Position numbers and translations under genes: made by a program. Positions 1 to 5,735 of a stretch of 36,299 nt of DNA are shown one piece after another (positions within the stretch are counted from its first letter, which is position 1; every line of letters begins with the position of its first letter). The notes under the pieces are model-generated. The model saw only the letters and a program-made list of their open reading frames with translations. It did not search any database and was not told where the DNA came from. Origin of the DNA: an uncultured Oscillospiraceae bacterium (lineage in GTDB: Bacteria > Bacillota_A > Clostridia > Oscillospirales > Oscillospiraceae); the NCBI GenBank assembly GCA_910579155.1, contig CAJTTS010000026.1, positions 1 through 36,299 of the forward strand, read 5' to 3'.

Positions 1-667
1 CCGCGCTCATCAGCCACTCCTCAATGGTGGAGGACAGACCCCGCTTGAGCAGGATGGGCTTGTTGGTGTGGCCTACCTTTTTCAGCAGGTCGAAGTTCTG
101 CATGTTCCGGGCGCCGATCTGGATCACGTCCACCGCCTCCTCAAAGAGGGGAAGCTGGTCGGCGCTCATCAGCTCGGATACGATGGGCAGGCCGGTGGTC
201 TTCCTGGCCTCGTCCAGCAGCATGACGCCCTCCACGCCCTTGCCCTGGAAGGCGTAGGGAGAGGTGCGGGGCTTGTACGCGCCCCCCCGCAGGGCCGCCG
301 CCCCGGAAGCCTGCACGGATTTGGCCACCTCCAGAATCTGCGCCTCGCTCTCCACGGAGCAGGGCCCGGCGATGACCGCCAGCTTGTTCCCGCCGATGGA
401 TACGCCCTTACCCATATCGATGACGGAGTCGTCTGGGTGATACTTGCGGTTGGCCTTCTTATAGGGCTCGCTAACCCGCATGACCCGCTCCACGCCGTCC
501 AGTTGGGCCAGCGACTCCTGGTTTAGCGCCCCGGCGTCGCCCTCCGCGCCTAGAATGGTGATCTCCGCGCCCTTGGACACCATCACCCGGACGCCGCCCG
601 CCTCCATGGCCTGGATGGCCCGTTCCAGTTGGGCCTGGGTGAAATCGTGCTTCATAATGACTACCAT
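1..667 (-). CDS. aroF: 3-deoxy-7-phosphoheptulonate (DAHP) synthase, 3'-truncated by window edge
   Basis: Catalyses condensation of phosphoenolpyruvate and erythrose 4-phosphate, the first step of the shikimate pathway, in the cytoplasm. About 222 residues are visible; the C-terminus lies outside the window. The first ~75 residues form the ferredoxin-like regulatory domain of the Thermotoga-type (I-beta) family, followed by the barrel start with IAGPCSVES, the substrate-binding RGGAYKPRTSPYAFQG, IQIGARNMQNFDLL and PILLKRGLSSTIEEW. In that family the N-terminal domain mediates Tyr/Phe feedback inhibition. The ATG at 667 follows AAAAGGAG. Upstream on the same strand lie a terminator, a Tyr-rich leader peptide and a promoter, so transcription is probably controlled by tyrosyl-tRNA charging. 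The family call is strong; which of several aro symbols applies is a naming matter. Confidence 0.93.
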   Translation of the reverse strand, partial: MVVIMKHDFTQAQLERAIQAMEAGGVRVMVSKGAEITILGAEGDAGALNQESLAQLDGVERVMRVSEPYKKANRKYHPDDSVIDMGKGVSIGGNKLAVIAGPCSVESEAQILEVAKSVQASGAAALRGGAYKPRTSPYAFQGKGVEGVMLLDEARKTTGLPIVSELMSADQLPLFEEAVDVIQIGARNMQNFDLLKKVGHTNKPILLKRGLSSTIEEWLMSA

Positions 668-698
668 GATTGATCGTCTCCTTTTGGCTTGGGCATAG

Positions 699-723
699 AA
701 AAAGCGGCCCCCCTTGGGGCCGC
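699..723 (-). terminator. Intrinsic terminator in the DAHP synthase leader (attenuator)
   Basis: On the minus strand GCGGCCCC and GGGGCCGC form an 8-bp GC stem (704-723) followed directly by TTTTT (703-699). It lies between the leader peptide and the DAHP synthase ribosome binding site, the position expected of an attenuator. Confidence 0.88.
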
Positions 724-749
724 CGCGCTCAGCAGGACTGCGGAAACCT

Positions 750-818
750 TCAAGGGCATGACAAAACGCCGCTATCGTAATAGCGGTAATAGCCATACCC
801 ATAGCTCCGCCGGTTCAT
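750..818 (-). CDS. Tyrosine-rich leader peptide (22 aa) of DAHP synthase
   Basis: A 22-codon ORF runs from ATG at 818 to TGA at 750. It is preceded by AGAAGGAGG with 7 nt spacing, a good ribosome binding site. Residues 5-15 read SYGYGYYRYYD: six of eleven residues are tyrosine. The Tyr-rich stretch is followed by seven more codons, the stop, and about 26 nt later a GC-rich intrinsic terminator, then the structural gene. This matches classical leader-peptide attenuation, in which ribosome stalling at Tyr codons when charged tRNA-Tyr is scarce would favour readthrough. The ORF itself contains a hairpin at 769-786 (CCGCTAT, UACG loop, ATAGCGG) covering Tyr codons. The peptide is seen directly; the mechanism is inferred from architecture, and the antiterminator pairing partner is not identified. 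Confidence 0.85.
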   Translation of the reverse strand: MNRRSYGYGYYRYYDSGVLSCP

Positions 819-847
819 GCGCAGTCCTCCTTCTATTTGCTGTCGAT

Positions 848-876
848 ACTCTAACACTTTTAAGCATAAAAGTCAA
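848..876 (-). promoter_or_regulatory. Promoter of the leader peptide-DAHP synthase unit
   Basis: TTGACT (876-871), a 17-nt spacer and TAGAGT (853-848) on the minus strand. Start of transcription is expected near 841, giving a leader of about 174 nt before the DAHP synthase ATG. An AT-rich block lies immediately upstream of the -35 box. Confidence 0.75.
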
Positions 877-900
877 GAGAAATTTTTCGGAAGCAAAATG

Positions 901-940
901 GAAACGCCCACCCCGGAAGAGAGGGGCGGGTGGGCGTTTC
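901..940. repeat. Strong inverted repeat, possible bidirectional terminator
   Basis: GAAACGCCCACCC (901-913) is exactly complementary to 928-940. Neither side has a long T-run (minus side reads CATTTTGC). It sits between the DAHP synthase promoter and the RHH gene promoter and may insulate them; function unproven. Confidence 0.5.
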
Positions 941-1010
941 GTCCGAGGTGTAGGGAGTTGCTGCACGACGGACTGTGATATGGCCGCCCCGTAGCTGTGT
1001 CCGGAGCTGG

Positions 1011-1044
1011 ACCGGTCAGAGCGGATCAACTCTGATCGGTATTT
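1011..1044. repeat. Inverted repeat upstream of RHH operators
   Basis: ACCGGTCAGAG (1011-1021) pairs with CTCTGATCGGT (1030-1040) with one G-U pair; ATTTT follows on the plus strand. It could be a weak terminator. No gene is seen between 941 and 1055. Confidence 0.35.
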
Positions 1045-1055
1045 TGCAGTATAAC

Positions 1056-1140
1056 ATACTTATGGGAGTATATAAATTGGCAAAATAGACAAAAATATAC
1101 GTATGGAATTATACAATACTTATGGAAGTATAGATATAAT
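1056..1140 (+). promoter_or_regulatory. Operator repeats and promoter of the RHH regulator
   Basis: Three related 17-nt palindromic sites lie at 1056-1072 (ATACTTATGGGAGTATA), 1097-1113 (ATACGTATGGAATTATA) and 1116-1132 (ATACTTATGGAAGTATA); the half-sites are ATACT/AGTAT. A -10 box TATAAT is at 1135-1140, so the third site lies between -35 and -10 and occupancy would block RNA polymerase. RHH proteins commonly autoregulate by binding short repeated palindromes; autoregulation here is inferred. Confidence 0.6.
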
Positions 1141-1185
1141 CATGAAACGTGAAAACTGGGGAACGTGAAAGCTGGAGGTGCGGTG

Positions 1186-1377
1186 ATGGGGTATACGGAG
1201 GCTCAGAAAGAAGCGACCGCCAGATATAATAAAAAGGCGTATGACCGGATTGATGTGATTGTCCCCAAGGGCAAGAGGAAAGTAATCAAGGATTTCGCCC
1301 AGAAACAAGGAAAAAGTACAAACCGCTTCATCAACGACGCGATTGACAAAGCGATGAAGGAAAAAGGGGACGCCTGA
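1186..1377 (+). CDS. Small ribbon-helix-helix (Arc/MetJ-type) DNA-binding protein
   Basis: A 63-residue protein when started at ATG 1186, which has GGAGG 7 nt upstream; a GTG 21 nt earlier is in frame but lacks a site. The N-terminal third is charged, then RIDVIVPKG reads as the beta-strand that pairs in RHH dimers, followed by helix-turn-helix KRKVIKDFAQKQGKSTNRFINDAIDKAM with the characteristic S-T-N-R-F-I-N turn. Such proteins act as transcriptional repressors or antitoxins. No toxin gene is adjacent; the neighbours are palindromic operator repeats upstream and the convergent lysis cassette downstream. It most likely autoregulates. Similar proteins are common on integrative elements and phages of Clostridia, which fits the phage-like cassette beside it. 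Confidence 0.8.
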   Translation: MGYTEAQKEATARYNKKAYDRIDVIVPKGKRKVIKDFAQKQGKSTNRFINDAIDKAMKEKGDA

Positions 1378-1393
1378 TTGCTCGGGCGTCCCC
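1366..1393 (+). terminator. Hairpin overlapping the RHH stop codon
   Basis: GGGGACGCC (1366-1374) pairs with GGCGTCCCC (1385-1393), with the TGA stop just past the left arm. No long T-run follows, so termination strength is uncertain. Confidence 0.5.
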
Positions 1394-1446
1394 TCCTTGC
1401 ATTCGTTGTCACGTTGCGCCTACTCGCGGCGGCTCCGCGCTTCTCC

Positions 1447-2238
1447 TCAGCTCAGCTTGCCCAGCCGGTCCAGTACCGTCAGCGTCCGGCACAGGTCCTC
1501 GGACACGTTCAGCTCACCGTTTCCGGTGCCGTTCAGCGCGCCCGCGTCTACGGCCTTGCGTACCGCGTCTTGGTAATAGTCGGGCACGTCGTCCAGCGTC
1601 TTATAAGTGACCATTTCGTTGTCCTCCTCGCTTTCCCCGCTCATGCTCCGGACCACGTCGGCCCGGAAGTCGTCCATGGTCTTGCCAAATTTCGGGAACC
1701 AGTTGTAGACGTCCCCGTGGTTGCTGGCCACCCCCAAGCGGTAGCCGTCCTGGTGGCAGATCACCACGCCGCCCGCCAGTGGGTCCAGGCCGTACTCCTT
1801 GCACAGCATGGCCGTCAGCTCCACTGCGGCCTGGTACGCCTGCCGGAAATACTCCGGGTCGGTCAGATCGTCCTCGCACATCTCAAAGGAGATATGGGTG
1901 TCGTTGGCGCTCCTGCCGCTGTTGCCGGTGCCCGCGTGCCAGCCCCGGTGGTCCCAAGGCAGGGTCTGCGCCGCCGCTACCGTGCCGTCCGCCAGCTTGC
2001 CTATGAAGCCGTGGACGCACACGTCCAGGTCGGGGCGGTTCCAGTGGTTGCCGTTGGGGTTGGTTCCCAGGGCCGCCAGCAGCGTCTCCCGGTCCGGCGT
2101 GTTCGCCACAGGCTGGACATACCGCCGGAGTGTGGTATTGTTGGCCCCGGTGGAGTGGACCATCACCCCCTGGGGCCTGATGGTCCGGTTGGTTTGATAG
2201 CAGTCGTTTTCCGTGAGGATGCACTGGAGCAGCTTCAC
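1447..2238 (-). CDS. N-acetylmuramoyl-L-alanine amidase (phage-type endolysin)
   Basis: Cleaves the amide bond between N-acetylmuramic acid and the stem peptide of peptidoglycan. 263 residues from GTG 2238, which overlaps the holin stop as GTGA, so translation is probably coupled. Residues ~20-180 form an Amidase_2 (PGRP-like) zinc domain: VMVHSTGANN carries the first zinc His, PWDHRGWHAG the core, and ICHQDGYRLG the second zinc His. The C-terminus (YKTLDDVPDYYQDAV to VLDRLGKLS) is the short three-helix tail seen in clostridial phage and phage-like amidases. There is no signal peptide, as expected for a holin-dependent lysin. No structural phage genes adjoin it, so it is a remnant or a domesticated lysis module. 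It converges on the RHH gene. Confidence 0.88.
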   Translation of the reverse strand: MKLLQCILTENDCYQTNRTIRPQGVMVHSTGANNTTLRRYVQPVANTPDRETLLAALGTNPNGNHWNRPDLDVCVHGFIGKLADGTVAAAQTLPWDHRGWHAGTGNSGRSANDTHISFEMCEDDLTDPEYFRQAYQAAVELTAMLCKEYGLDPLAGGVVICHQDGYRLGVASNHGDVYNWFPKFGKTMDDFRADVVRSMSGESEEDNEMVTYKTLDDVPDYYQDAVRKAVDAGALNGTGNGELNVSEDLCRTLTVLDRLGKLS

Positions 2239-2438
2239 AAGCCTCCGCCCCCTTTCTGTGCCGTCCGCTCCAGTTGGGTGCCGAAGTAGAAGGCTATGAT
2301 AACGGTGTACACCGTCATAAAGTCCTGATTGACCTCTCCCCGCAGCGCCATGACGGCGAATACCACCGTCAGCACCAGCGTCACCAGGGATTTGACGCAC
2401 AGCAGCCGGGCCAGCCGGTTTTTAATCAATTCATTCAT
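2235..2438 (-). CDS. Small two-TM holin-like protein
   Basis: 67 residues starting at ATG 2438, behind AGAGGAGG with 5-6 nt spacing. The sequence shows a basic N-terminus (KNRLARLLCVK), a hydrophobic segment (about residues 17-31, SLVTLVLTVVFAVMA), a short polar turn GEVNQDF, a second hydrophobic segment (about 41-54, TVYTVIIAFYFGTQ) and a short polar tail. Its size, topology and 4-nt overlap with an endolysin gene fit a phage holin, which forms the membrane lesion that releases the amidase. Sequence similarity to any named holin family is not claimed. The holin call therefore rests on topology plus context. Confidence 0.7.
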   Translation of the reverse strand: MNELIKNRLARLLCVKSLVTLVLTVVFAVMALRGEVNQDFMTVYTVIIAFYFGTQLERTAQKGGGGL

Positions 2439-2589
2439 CTGATCCTCCTCTCTTTGTGTTTGTCGGGTGGGCCTCCGGAACGGAAGGCCCCAACCACAGC
2501 TATGCGGCTTGCGCCGCCGCCGTGCCTGTCCATTTTCCGGGTATGTCAAAAAAACCGCCCCTATGAGGTAAAAAGATACAAAAAAAGAA

Positions 2590-2618
2590 TTGCCTATTTG
2601 CATGCAATTGTGTATAAT
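2590..2618 (+). promoter_or_regulatory. Promoter of hpf
   Basis: TTGCCT (2590-2595), 17-nt spacer, TATAAT (2613-2618). A small hairpin GGGAGC-ACC-GCTCCC follows at about 2629-2643 in the leader, just before the AAAGGAG ribosome binding site. Confidence 0.8.
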
Positions 2619-2663
2619 ATGAATTACCGGGAGCACCGCTCCCAACCGAAAGGAGCTGAGCAC

Positions 2664-3206
2664 ATGAAGTTCACGTTCACAGACAAAAAGGTCAACCTGC
2701 CCAAATCGCTCCATAACTACGCCGAGAAAAAGGTAGGCAAGCTGGACCGTTACTTCAAGAATGAGGCGGAGGCCAATCTGGTCTTCTCCGTGGAGAAGGA
2801 CCGGAACAAGGTGGAGCTTACCATCCGTTCCGGCGGCACCATCCTGCGGGTGGCGGAGAGCACGTCGGATATGTTTGCCTCCGTCGATGCGGCGGTCACC
2901 TCCATGGAGCGGCAGTTGCGCAAGCACAAGACCCGGCTGGAGAAGCGCCTGCGTCAGGGCGCGTTTACCCCGCCCGAGGCGGTGGAGGAGACCTCCTTTG
3001 TGCCCGATGTGGAAGAGGACGGGGAGTTCCAGGTGGTGCGCACCAAGAAGTTCCCCATCAAGCCCATGACGGTGGAGGAGGCAATCCTTCAGATGGACCT
3101 GCTGGGCCACAACTTCTTCGCGTTCAAGGATGAGGACGGCGGGGCATTCGCCGTGGTCTACCGCCGCAACGGCGGCGGCTATGGCCTCATCGAGGATGAG
3201 GGCTGA
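2664..3206 (+). CDS. hpf: Ribosome hibernation-promoting factor, long form
   Basis: Binds idle 70S ribosomes and, in its long form, dimerises them into inactive 100S particles in stationary phase. 180 residues, the usual long-HPF length. The N-terminal ~100 residues are the S30AE/HPF fold (MKFTFTDKKVNLPKSLHNYAEKK, then FSVEKDRNKVELTI and the helix DAAVTSMERQLRKHK). An acidic linker follows, and the C-terminal ~60 residues (VVRTKKFPIKPMTVEEAILQM, LLGHNFFAFKDEDG, FAVVYRRNGGGYGLI) form the dimerisation domain. ATG 2664 has AAAGGAG about 8 nt upstream. The gene is monocistronic, with a sigma-A type promoter before it and a GC-rich terminator after it. Confidence 0.96.
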   Translation: MKFTFTDKKVNLPKSLHNYAEKKVGKLDRYFKNEAEANLVFSVEKDRNKVELTIRSGGTILRVAESTSDMFASVDAAVTSMERQLRKHKTRLEKRLRQGAFTPPEAVEETSFVPDVEEDGEFQVVRTKKFPIKPMTVEEAILQMDLLGHNFFAFKDEDGGAFAVVYRRNGGGYGLIEDEG

Positions 3207-3218
3207 CAGGATAGATTC

Positions 3219-3251
3219 GCGGGCGGCGGAGTGTTCCGCCGCCCGCTGTTT
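3219..3251 (+). terminator. hpf terminator
   Basis: GCGGGCGGCGGA and TCCGCCGCCCGC form a 12-bp stem with a GTGT loop (3219-3246), followed by TGTTTATG. Confidence 0.8.
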
Positions 3252-3292
3252 ATGTGACAAAATGCATTGAATGGACCAGGCGAAAGTAGGTC

Positions 3293-3322
3293 TTGACAAA
3301 TCCCCATTCCCCACGGTATAAT
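3293..3322 (+). promoter_or_regulatory. Promoter of the leuA T-box transcript
   Basis: TTGACA (3293-3298), 18-nt spacer, TATAAT (3317-3322): both hexamers perfect. Confidence 0.88.
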
Positions 3323-3331
3323 ATCTTTCAA

Positions 3332-3600
3332 GCAAAAGGCGCAGATGGGAAGAAGACGCGGCTTCCTCTCGCTCAGAGAACCGGTGGTTGGTGCGAACCG
3401 GCGCGAGACGCCGCGTGGATACTGGCCCCGGAGCCGCCGGCCTGAACGTTTTCGCAGTAGGGCCGGACGGGAGACCCCGTTACCGGTCATGGCCTTGTTG
3501 GAGGCCGAGAGCGCGCATTGGGTGACCGTGCGCGGAATTAGGGTGGTACCGTGTAGTATCTTACTACGCCCCTGACGAAACGTCGGGGGTGTTTTTGCGT
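3332..3600 (+). promoter_or_regulatory. T-box riboswitch (leucyl-tRNA sensing) of leuA
   Basis: The leader holds Stem I with nested stems (CGCGGC/GCCGCG, CTCGC/GCGAG, then a distal arm GGTT-GGTGCG-AACC), the T-box core AGGGTGGTACCGTG at 3540-3553 that pairs with the tRNA acceptor end, and a terminator at 3567-3596 (CCCC-GACG stem, GTTTTT). In Stem I, on the 3' side of the specifier loop, CTG (3422-3424) is followed by G and then by the lower-stem CCCC. This fits a Leu specifier, in agreement with the downstream gene. Uncharged tRNA-Leu would stabilise the antiterminator and switch leuA on. The class is certain; the specifier codon is read by eye. Confidence 0.93.
3567..3596 (+). terminator. 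T-box regulated terminator
   Basis: Stem GCCCC-T-GACG with loop AAA and CGTC-GGGGGT, closing with GTTTTT. Its 5' arm lies just after the T-box core, so formation is mutually exclusive with the antiterminator. Confidence 0.9.
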
Positions 3601-3630
3601 TCCCCCGGAAATCCAAAGGAGGAAAACCCC

Positions 3631-5334
3631 ATGAATTTGAAACCCGGATTTGAGAAGTACATTCCCTTTACACCCCAGCCCATCCAGGGCCGCACCTGGC
3701 CGGACAAAACCGTCACCAAGGCCCCGGTGTGGTGCTCTGTGGACCTGCGCGACGGCAACCAGGCCCTCATTGATCCCATGAACCTGGAGGAGAAGCTGGA
3801 GTATTTCCACACCTTGGTGGACATCGGCGTGAAGGAAATCGAGATCGGTTTCCCTTCTGCGTCGGAGACGGAGTACGAGATCTGCCGGGAGCTCATCGAG
3901 GGCGGCCACATCCCCGACGACGTGACCATCCAGGTGCTGGTCCAGGCCCGGGAGCACCTGATCCGCAAGACCTTCGAGGCCATCCAGGGGGCCAAGAACG
4001 TCATCCTGCACTTCTACAACTCCACCTCCACCCTCCAGCGCAAGGTGGTGTTCCACATGGACTGTGCGGGCATCACCAAGATTGCCACCGACGCGGCGGA
4101 CTTGATCTATGAGATGGCTCAGCCGGTGATTGCGGACGGTATGAATCTGCGGTATGAATACTCCCCGGAATCGTTTATGGGGACGGAAATGGACTACGCC
4201 GTGGAGATTTGCGCGGCGGTGCTGGACCACCTCCACGCTACGGCGGAGCAGCCTGTGATCCTCAACCTGCCCACCACGGTGGAAAACTGTATGCCCAACC
4301 AGTTTGCCGACATGATGGAGTATTTCATCCGCAACCTCCCCGGCCGGGAGCGGGCCATTATCTCCCTGCACCCCCACAACGACCGGGGCACCGGCGTGGC
4401 TACCACCGAGATGGGCCTGCTGGCGGGAGCTGAGCGGGTGGAGGCCACCCTGTTCGGCAACGGCGAGCGCACCGGAAACGTGGATATGGTGACTCTGGCC
4501 ATGAACATGTGGACCCAGGGGGTGGACCCGGAGCTGGACTTCCACGATATCAACAAAATCCGTGATATGTACGAGCGCTGCACCAAGATGAAGGTGGGGG
4601 AGCGGCAGCCTTATGTGGGTGAGCTGGTGTTCACCGCCTTCTCCGGCAGCCACCAGGACGCGATCAACAAGGGCGTACACTATATGCAGGAGAGCGGCAC
4701 CGACATGTGGGAGGTGCCCTACCTTCCCATCGACCCCTCCGACGTGGGGCGGCAGTATGAGCCCATCATCCGCATCAACTCCCAATCCGGCAAGGGCGGC
4801 GCGGCCTTCGTCATGATGCAGAACTTCGGCTACGACCTGCCCAAGGCCATGCATGCGGAGTTTGGGGCGGTGGTACAGAAGGAGTCCGACCGGGTGGGCA
4901 AAGAGCTGAAACCGGACCAGATTTTCGCCCTGTTCGATCAGGAGTACCTGTCTGTCCCCAAGACCTACCAGTTGGAGCGCCACTCCTTCCGGGAGGATGC
5001 CCGCCACGGCGACGCGAGCTGGGTGACCTTTGACGGCGAGGTGGGCTACAGGGGCAAGGTGATGGCCACCTGCGGCGAGGGCAACGGCCCCATCGACGCT
5101 TTCTTCAACGCCCTCCACGACCTGCCCGAGGGGCACATCGAGGGTTACCAGTTCGTAGACTACAAGGAGCACGCCATTTCCTCCGGTTCGGACACCCAGG
5201 CGGTGTGCTATATCCACCTGAAAAATCCCCAGGGCCGCGACGTGTTCGGCGTGGGCAAGAGCCACAACATCAACCGGGCGTCTTTGAGGGCTATCCTCTG
5301 CGCAATCAACCGTTCTATTTATAACGGACAGTAA
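3631..5334 (+). CDS. leuA: 2-isopropylmalate synthase, long (fungal/actinobacterial-type) form
   Basis: Condenses acetyl-CoA with 2-oxoisovalerate, the committed step of leucine synthesis. 567 residues, the length of the long LeuA class. The N-terminal catalytic barrel begins near residue 30 with VWCSVDLRDGNQAL (general metal-binding DGNQ), includes EIEIGFPSAS, ILHFYNSTS and the metal-binding HPHNDRGTG followed by LFGNGERTGNVD. The C-terminal ~130 residues (FDGEVGYRG to RAILCAINRS) are the LeuA allosteric domain where leucine feedback acts. The ATG at 3631 has AAAGGAGG 7-8 nt upstream. Leucine therefore controls this step twice: by T-box at transcription (via tRNA-Leu) and probably by allostery. 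The gene is not followed by other leu genes here. Confidence 0.96.
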   Translation: MNLKPGFEKYIPFTPQPIQGRTWPDKTVTKAPVWCSVDLRDGNQALIDPMNLEEKLEYFHTLVDIGVKEIEIGFPSASETEYEICRELIEGGHIPDDVTIQVLVQAREHLIRKTFEAIQGAKNVILHFYNSTSTLQRKVVFHMDCAGITKIATDAADLIYEMAQPVIADGMNLRYEYSPESFMGTEMDYAVEICAAVLDHLHATAEQPVILNLPTTVENCMPNQFADMMEYFIRNLPGRERAIISLHPHNDRGTGVATTEMGLLAGAERVEATLFGNGERTGNVDMVTLAMNMWTQGVDPELDFHDINKIRDMYERCTKMKVGERQPYVGELVFTAFSGSHQDAINKGVHYMQESGTDMWEVPYLPIDPSDVGRQYEPIIRINSQSGKGGAAFVMMQNFGYDLPKAMHAEFGAVVQKESDRVGKELKPDQIFALFDQEYLSVPKTYQLERHSFREDARHGDASWVTFDGEVGYRGKVMATCGEGNGPIDAFFNALHDLPEGHIEGYQFVDYKEHAISSGSDTQAVCYIHLKNPQGRDVFGVGKSHNINRASLRAILCAINRSIYNGQ

Positions 5335-5355
5335 AATTCGTCCACAAAAGAGCGA

Positions 5356-5397
5356 AGTCCCGCCGTGAAAACGGCGGGACTGCTTTCTTTATTTCTT
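5356..5397. terminator. Terminator between leuA and the convergent small gene
   Basis: AGTCCCGCCGT-GAAA-ACGGCGGGACT (5356-5381) followed by GCTTTCTTTATTTC on the plus strand. It serves leuA and probably also stops the convergent transcript. Confidence 0.85.
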
Positions 5398-5612
5398 GAA
5401 CAGGTTGCCCAGGCCCTTGACGGCGTCGCCCACGTTGTCGGCGGTGAGTTTGGCTTAACGACGGTGATCACGGCGTCGATCTGATCGGTGGGGATGTCGA
5501 TGCCGGTGAGCGTCTTCAGTGCTCCCGCAGGGTCGCTGAGGAACTGTTTTTGCAGAGCCTCGTCGCTCTTGAGCTTTGCCACGACGTCCTCCATGGCTTT
5601 TTTGATGTCCAT
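5389..5612 (-). pseudogene. Small conserved-type protein gene with a one-base deletion
   Basis: From ATG 5612 the frame reads MDIKKAMEDVVAKLKSDEAL onward to DQIDAVITVVK, about 53 residues. The sensible continuation, AKLTADNVGDAVKGLGNLF-KK and a TAA at 5389, is in a different frame. The region measures 224 nt, one short of the 225 needed for a 74-aa protein plus stop. Restoring one C on the plus strand near 5453-5454 (AAGGCC instead of AAGCC on the coding strand) rejoins both halves. Left as is, the first frame runs through the terminator and ends near 5319 with unrelated sequence. The protein is small, helical and charged, with no recognised catalytic motif. A perfect promoter (TTGACA-N17-TAAAAT) precedes it. 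The lesion could be real, a sequencing error or a frameshift site; the first two are likelier. Confidence 0.7.
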
Positions 5613-5640
5613 GAAGGTTCCTCTTCTCCTGATTTTGTCC

Positions 5641-5669
5641 ATTTTACAGCAATTTTCCCGGCTTGTCAA
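5641..5669 (-). promoter_or_regulatory. Promoter of the small frameshifted gene
   Basis: On the minus strand TTGACA (5669-5664), 17-nt spacer, TAAAAT (5646-5641), 28 nt before the ATG. Confidence 0.82.
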
Positions 5670-5676
5670 TTTCGTC

Positions 5677-5705
5677 TTGCGGGCCGGGGCTGGAAGGGAT
5701 ATAAT
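5677..5705 (+). promoter_or_regulatory. Promoter of proC
   Basis: TTGCGG (5677-5682), 17-nt spacer, TATAAT (5700-5705). It is divergent from, and only 8 bp away from, the -35 box of the small gene's promoter. Confidence 0.72.
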
Positions 5706-5735
5706 GAGATAAATTTTTCAGAAAGCTGTGATACG

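Noticed and set aside
1056..1132. CRISPR-like repeats
   Set aside because: Only three short AT-rich dyads with unequal spacing and no spacers or cas genes; they fit operators.
2440..2560. Promoter for the holin-amidase cassette (TTGACA at 2550-2545, minus strand)
   Set aside because: No acceptable -10 box at 16-18 nt spacing; left unassigned.
3421..3425. TGG as a Trp specifier in the T-box
   Set aside because: It would be followed by a pyrimidine and would overlap the lower stem; CTG fits loop position, the following purine and the leucine gene.
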